This document shows, one piece after another, positions 26,801 to 64,000 of a stretch of 64,000 bases of DNA. The stretch is taken from contig NZ_BANT01000006.1 in NCBI RefSeq assembly GCF_000333015.1, forward strand, positions 28,800-92,799, read 5' to 3'. Within the stretch, counting starts at the first letter, position 1. Each line of letters starts with the position of its first letter. The DNA comes from Gordonia hirsuta DSM 44140 = NBRC 16056 (lineage in GTDB: Bacteria; Actinomycetota; Actinomycetes; Mycobacteriales; Mycobacteriaceae). The notes under the pieces were generated by a model, which saw only the letters and a list, made by a program, of their open reading frames with translations, had not been told where the DNA came from and searched no databases. The translations under genes were made by a program, and so were the position numbers.

Positions 26801-28364
26801 CAGGGCGCCGGGTTCCACCTTCCGGTTCGGGCAGTGCCGCCCGGTCGAGCTTGCCCGAGGGGGTCAGCGGAATGTCGTCGATCACCAGGATCTGTGCCGG
26901 GATCATATGGGCCGCAAGGTGATTCGCAGCCTCCGCTGCCACCGCGTCGGGATCGATGCTCTCGCCGGGACGTGGGACCAGGTAGGCGACCAGCTGGGTG
27001 TGTTTGCGATCGCCCTGCTCGACTTCGCGGCCGATGATGACGGCCTGCGCGACACCCGGGCTATCGGCCAGGACGGCCTCGATCTCGCCGAGTTCCACTC
27101 GCTGACCGTTGATCTTCACCTGGTGATCGGCGCGGCCCGCGAACTCGAGGTCGCCCTTGACCAGTCGGACCATGTCCCCGGTGGCGTACATCCGCGCACC
27201 CGGAGCCCCGAAGGGGTCGGCGACAAAGCTCGTCGCACTCAGATCGGGCCGTTCCAGATAGCCTCGGGCCAGGCCCGAAGCCGACAGGTACAACTCCCCC
27301 ATGACCCCGTCGGGCACCTCGTGCAGCCGCTGGTCGAGGATGCGTGCCGTGAATCCCCCTTGGGCTCGGCCGATGGTGACGGGTTTTCGCGGCGTCATCC
27401 GCGCACGCGTCGCCCAGATGGTGATCTCGGTCGGTCCGTAGAAGTTCCAGAGCCGACGACCACGCGCCGCCCACCGTTGGACCAGTTCCGGCGGACATGC
27501 CTCGCCGCCGGTGACGAGATTGCGCACCGTGGCTGCGCGTTCGGGGTTCAGGGTTGCCAGGACCGAGGGTGTGACGATCAGGTCGGTCACCTCACCATGC
27601 TCGATGACTTCGTCGAGCGCCGCACCCGCATAGTCTGTGTGCGGAGCAAGAACCAGTGTGTGGCCTGCACTGATGCCCCACACCATCTCCAGAATCGACG
27701 CATCGAAGCTCAACGCCCCGACATGGAGCACGCGAGTATCGGGGTCGTCCTCACGAGACCCGGTGACCTTCTGCAGATTCGCTACAAGATCGACCATCCC
27801 GCTGTTGGCGATCGCCACACCCTTTGGCCGACCGGTGGAACCCGATGTGTAGATCACATAGACGAGGTTCTCCAGCCGGACAGACCCGTTGCGTTCGGCA
27901 TCGACGATCGGGGCACCCGAATCGGCTTCGGCTTCCAGAGACTCCAGTTCGAGCCACGCGCAATCGGTCTCACCCATCCGGCTTCGCGTGCTCGCGTCGG
28001 TGATACCGATGCCGACGGCAGAATCTTCGAGCATGTATGCGATCCGGTCGTCGGGATATGCCGGATCGATCGGCAGATACGCTGCACCCGACTTGACGAT
28101 CCCCCAGATCGCCAGCACCGACTCGACCGAACGTTCCAGACCCACCGCCACGATGTCGTCTGGCCTGACACCGCGGCCCAGCAGTGCACGCGCAATTCGA
28201 TTAGTTCGCGCTTCGAAGTCATCGTAGGAGACTTCTGTCTCGCCGCAGATCAGTGCCGAGTGTTCTCCGTCGAGGTCTCGTCGGCTCAGGATGTCGATCA
28301 GGGTGCCGTCTTCGGCAGACCCTCCGATCGCCATCCCACCCGTCGATTTGTCGCGGTCAGGCAC
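17817..28364 (-). CDS. Non-ribosomal peptide synthetase B: A-PCP-E / C-A-PCP / C-A-PCP-TE
   Basis: A protein of 3,515 aa that makes the last three residues of the peptide and releases it. Order: A (28.30-26.83 kb), PCP, E (25.15 kb end), C, A, PCP, C, A, PCP, TE. It starts directly with an adenylation domain, with no condensation domain, because the partner C domain ends the upstream synthetase. The thioesterase has GWSIGG with Ser3310 and DTHHLG with His3475/His3476. I chose GTG at 28364, preceded by GGAGAGGAG at 7 nt; the 22-codon extension to 28430 has no homology. The gene starts 147 nt after synthetase A stops and overlaps mbtH (TGATG). Terminal release can be by hydrolysis or cyclisation; Thr side chains could allow a depsipeptide ring. 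Confidence 0.95.
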   Translation of the reverse strand: MPDRDKSTGGMAIGGSAEDGTLIDILSRRDLDGEHSALICGETEVSYDDFEARTNRIARALLGRGVRPDDIVAVGLERSVESVLAIWGIVKSGAAYLPIDPAYPDDRIAYMLEDSAVGIGITDASTRSRMGETDCAWLELESLEAEADSGAPIVDAERNGSVRLENLVYVIYTSGSTGRPKGVAIANSGMVDLVANLQKVTGSREDDPDTRVLHVGALSFDASILEMVWGISAGHTLVLAPHTDYAGAALDEVIEHGEVTDLIVTPSVLATLNPERAATVRNLVTGGEACPPELVQRWAARGRRLWNFYGPTEITIWATRARMTPRKPVTIGRAQGGFTARILDQRLHEVPDGVMGELYLSASGLARGYLERPDLSATSFVADPFGAPGARMYATGDMVRLVKGDLEFAGRADHQVKINGQRVELGEIEAVLADSPGVAQAVIIGREVEQGDRKHTQLVAYLVPRPGESIDPDAVAAEAANHLAAHMIPAQILVIDDIPLTPSGKLDRAALPEPEGGTRRPDYIAPKTDQERLLADIIGGLLGVERLGVTESFFALGGDSIMSIQVASAAKAAGVGITPREIFEHKTVRGIARAATSGAAALPILDDPDDGRGELALSPVMSWMTQAAPTPADFADFNQAQILFAPAEMSVEDLAELLAAVVEAHPMLSARLVREDKPAGLWFSLDKGKSLTTIVGDAVSDMLTPGGRWVLTAGEPFDAAASVGTFEVAADAGSDEFVAAVTAAHAADAARLDPATGRLVRATLVTGNDGARVVLTIHHLAVDTVSWPVILEDLVTGWAQVSADQPIALRGEVTSEQAWNNALAARVGEFAGELDYWLARSPQRPTDLGREFDPAATRYSETSSHLHELAPDLTSALLQRVPEAFGAQLTDVLLAALARAVRSWQRDQGIDDGAPVGVLSEGHGRYEEILAQGSDPRRADLARTVGWFTSIAPLSIDPSADPVHAVKAAKEERLSRPNQGIGFGLLRYGGNDELEARPLPSIAFNYLGGGGGADQPTATPAGEPIPLLPAGDAVFLPGAVSGGMAAMSPLVINAQTIRRADGPVIAADFRFPESVLSTADAEDIARRWSDELATIVAAVAVGDPGLSPSDVPGTGVTQDDLDLLAERFPGADVWPLTPLQRGLYFQSELAGDETVDVYLTQATLRLGGDVDLGRLRRATDDLLEHHRALRSAFVRVPSGAVVTVIVDGVRAGWREVDLGAADRETVEERIAGIEREEKLKPFALDASPLLRVVVVRYDGGLAVVITNHHLLFDGWSGPLVMADLLAIYGTGFTYTGRLSSPDTDFAAYVRRIGAADRAAGIAAWRPILDRIDEPTLLAPAAEASAETLPRDLVVPLGRELAEAIDQLAREQGVTISTILQFAWAVLLSRLTGNRTVAFAETVSGRPADLDGVETMVGLFINTLPVVVDVDPGAAASEVLRVLQGDKVAVLDHQHLGLPELTALTGLPVLFDTLTVYESYPVDTESLSTVDASAAGGLEIVGATASDATHYPLNLAGAPTADGLQLTLKYLPSAFSEDDVQTFGRALENILGAVAADPALKTVQIPLLAGADSDEGIVPADAPAAEELTLIEQFSRRTLDPQHPALICGDEVIDYAEFESRTNSVARSLLARGITPGQIVAVGLVRSIDSVVAICGILKAGAAYVPIDPNYPEDRVAFMISDSGVRIGVTDSDTRAQLGGDCEWIGLAELLDAADDPITDADRGRPVTLDDLAYLTYTSGTTGRPKAVGNTQRGTATLALGLSDLTRESVSDGDARILHVASPSFDAAFLEFAWSIVAGRTMVIAPADAYAGPALERVLDEGRVTSGFITPSVLATLDPGAGTALRVIAVGGEAVPLELVDRWASRPGLRVVDAYGPTETTALAIRGDLRPGERVVIGGMWRGFTGYVLDNGLNPVPQGMTGELYLSSPVSLARGYLGRSALTSSRFVADPFADRLGARMYATGDLVRVTGERAIDYVGRIDHQVKINGQRIELGEVEAVLAALPGVAEAVVVAVGTPARSLAGYVVGDGETVLDEVVLIAKAACRLPGYMVPASITVLESMPLTPVGKLDRAALPEPADATVGTAYVAPATEDERAVAEVFAEVLGVDRVGALDSFFELGGNSLSATRLAARATAALGREIGVRDVFTRHTVRELAATRSTSTSALAPITAVSPRPCRIPLSFAQQRMWFINQLAPGDATYNIPAVMRLTGDLDVNALRAAVVDVVERHEVLRTVFPESDGVPYQSIAPRGEVNDGIDWKLVDSQTELEVDVRTGFDVTSQWPFRVRLWPVAPGEYVLAVVAHHIAADGASVAPLVADLLTAYAARMADDEPQFVPLDVQFADYAIWQNAELGATDDPDSVIGRQLDYWRIQLEDSPDVLELPSDRQRPAVASGRGARHGFSIPADTVAAVESVARVHGATPFMVMHAALAVLLSRLASVDDVSVATPVAGRGHQVLDPLVGMFVNTLVLRTVVDDTETFGSFLDRVREIDLQAFAHADVPFESIVDAMSPVRSQAFAPLAQVILSFNNATVTERGGLGTLEITAVEAPEPPARVDLQFEIQPGSSDWLVSAIYATDLFDEVAIAALADRYVRLLADLVTDPLLPVGDVAVLSAAEVEVLAALPAPVTETVHAGYSLVDLFAGSSAAFSERMAVSTSERSLSYRELDARADAIAAGLWAQGVGPGDVTGVATARSVDLAAAILGVLKVGAAYLPLDLGNPVERLRFIVADAAVDVVLTDSSSAGHPLWESVGDAAVVDVDALIKANLGSSAPQIVVQADSRAYVIYTSGSTGLPKGVEVTHRDVVTLMDTAAADFDFRADDVWTMFHSYAFDFSVWELWGPLLSGARLVVVDRELARDPEAFVGLLADEGVTVLSQTPSAFYQLIDARLRTQAELGLRYVVFGGEALSFEQVRRWFDEFPEDSAELVNMYGITETTVHVTFRSLDRALVSAGDASLIGRPLASLAIHVLDERLHPVPDGVVGEMYVAGGQLAQGYLNRSGLTSSRFVADPFGAPGRRLYRTGDLARRVGGDIEYLGRGDAQVQLRGFRIEYGEVESGLLRAGGVAAAAARVYDDPVRGEQLVGYVVPEVGAVVNPAVVRAAAADFVPSYMVPDVVMVIDGLPLTANGKLDRDSLPLPTTVVVAEYVAPESDVEEGIAAAFADVLGVDRVSVRDSFFDVGGNSLSAVRLRARLQSEYGLDIELAWLFSNPTPRALAAQIVDRSSITGEVVIPLRSDGDGAPLFCVHPAGGLAWFYGGLVPFVTDRPIYGIQDPYVVTGEPQVLDAEQLAARYVSEIRQVQPHGPYHLLGWSIGGAIAHAMATHLEAEGESVAYLGIMDAAPVPEDVVDPLEVGPLEEESADDVGEADVTQTAADLLGGWRDLFGLGEEVTAATVDEVSAVVRDQIASMGLLDEDQVDRIVETFATSDQMLAGYRPQSFDGPIQLFVATADKGDPDALVRAWDGHVAHVETIMVDTHHLGMANAEALAVIGPEIDARLSAPETEPMKESETSREDHI
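17880..21840 (-). other. NRPS module W13: C-A(Thr)-PCP-TE
   Basis: The C domain has HHIAADG (near 21.45 kb). The adenylation domain reads [10 protein letters not shown] at motif A4 and [11 protein letters not shown] at A5. The pocket residues are DFWSVGMVHK by alignment to GrsA, the usual actinobacterial threonine code. The carrier motif GGNSL is near 18.82 kb. The thioesterase fills 18.66-17.88 kb. Confidence 0.88.
21900..24990 (-). other. NRPS module W12: C(D-acceptor type)-A-PCP
   Basis: The C domain follows an epimerisation domain and has HHLLFDGW (near 24.55 kb), typical of DCL domains that accept a D-residue donor. Motif A4 reads [10 protein letters not shown] and A5 [11 protein letters not shown]. 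The pocket read by hand is DALFAGAALK, which I cannot assign. Carrier GGNSL near 22.00 kb. Confidence 0.8.
25150..28300 (-). other. NRPS module W11, second half: A-PCP-E
   Basis: An intact adenylation domain: A3 [12 protein letters not shown]4 [11 protein letters not shown]5 [12 protein letters not shown]8 and the A10 SGKLDR all present. The pocket is DALIVGFIWK, not assigned. The carrier has GGDSIMSIQ (near 26.69 kb), the form used before E domains, and the epimerase has [10 protein letters not shown] (near 26.02 kb). Its C domain is on the other protein, at the end of synthetase A. Confidence 0.85.
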
Positions 28365-28511
28365 CTGACTCCTCTCCTGGCAGCGAACATCCCGTGCTGG
28401 CTTCGATCGTTGCGCTCGTGGCGACCGCAAAGTTCAAGCTTAGAGCAGGCCGACAGGGTGAACTGTGGTCCATTCGACCGATTCTTCCTGGTGCCAGCAC
28501 GGCGATTGACC
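28365..28511 (-). other. Gap between the two NRPS genes
   Basis: The 147 nt between the stop of synthetase A and the GTG of synthetase B hold the ribosome site of B. TAAGCT on the minus strand near 28.44 kb is a poor -10 candidate with no good -35. No terminator hairpin is visible, so the two genes are probably co-transcribed. Confidence 0.5.

Positions 28512-64000
<35,489 letters not shown>

Noticed and set aside
28365..28430. Earlier start of synthetase B adding 22 residues
   Set aside because: The extra residues are basic and unlike an A-domain start, and a strong GGAGAGGAG ribosome site precedes GTG 28364.

Overview
The window is high-GC actinobacterial chromosome. The gene types point to the Mycobacteriales (Corynebacteriales), most likely Gordonia or a close relative: a respiratory nitrate-reductase/NarK end, a DUF6230/DUF6114 pair, an rplN-rplX-rplE-rpsN block cut off from the rest of the spc operon, and very large NRPS genes with an MbtH partner. 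The genus is inferred from gene content; no rRNA gene is present to confirm it.

Layout. 1-1.7 kb (+): 3' end of a probable narI, a NarK-type nitrate/nitrite transporter and a small cupin protein. 1.8-5.7 kb (-): phosphoenolpyruvate synthase, then a DUF6114-like membrane protein and a DUF6230-like exported protein. 5.9-7.05 kb (+): a small membrane protein, a secreted lipoprotein and a 34-aa charged miniprotein, closed by a strong hairpin. 7.15-8.6 kb (-): ribosomal proteins S14 (zinc type), L5, L24 and L14. 8.9-10.0 kb (-): exported metallo-beta-lactamase-fold protein. 10.1-16.9 kb: signalling cluster with a receiver-less LuxR regulator, a response regulator / histidine kinase / membrane protein operon, a lipoprotein, and a second histidine kinase / membrane protein pair whose kinase has Arg where the phospho-accepting His should be. 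17.0-64 kb (-): one NRPS locus.

The NRPS locus, in transcription order (right to left), is a giant synthetase of more than 11,800 aa whose 5' end lies outside the window, a second synthetase of about 3,515 aa ending in a thioesterase, mbtH (TGATG-coupled), and a 101-aa protein that looks like the N-terminal edge of an adenylation domain. The two synthetases carry 13 carrier domains in the window, called W1-W13 here. Binding-pocket residues read by hand give Thr (W4, W5, W13) and Ser (W9) with confidence. W4, W8 and W11 have epimerisation domains. The product should be a Thr/Ser-containing peptide of at least 13 residues with three D-residues, released by the thioesterase.

The most unusual feature is a pair of adenylation domains, in W8 and at the C-terminus of the giant protein. 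Both have lost their catalytic motifs and the whole C-terminal subdomain but remain open reading frame. The second faces an intact A-PCP-E at the start of the next gene, so module W11 is split as C-A* | A-PCP-E. W8 has no other cis adenylation domain although it keeps a normal carrier and epimerisation domain. W1 and W10 also show nearly identical flanks around a divergent adenylation core, the signature of a subdomain swap, within direct repeats about 31.3 kb apart.
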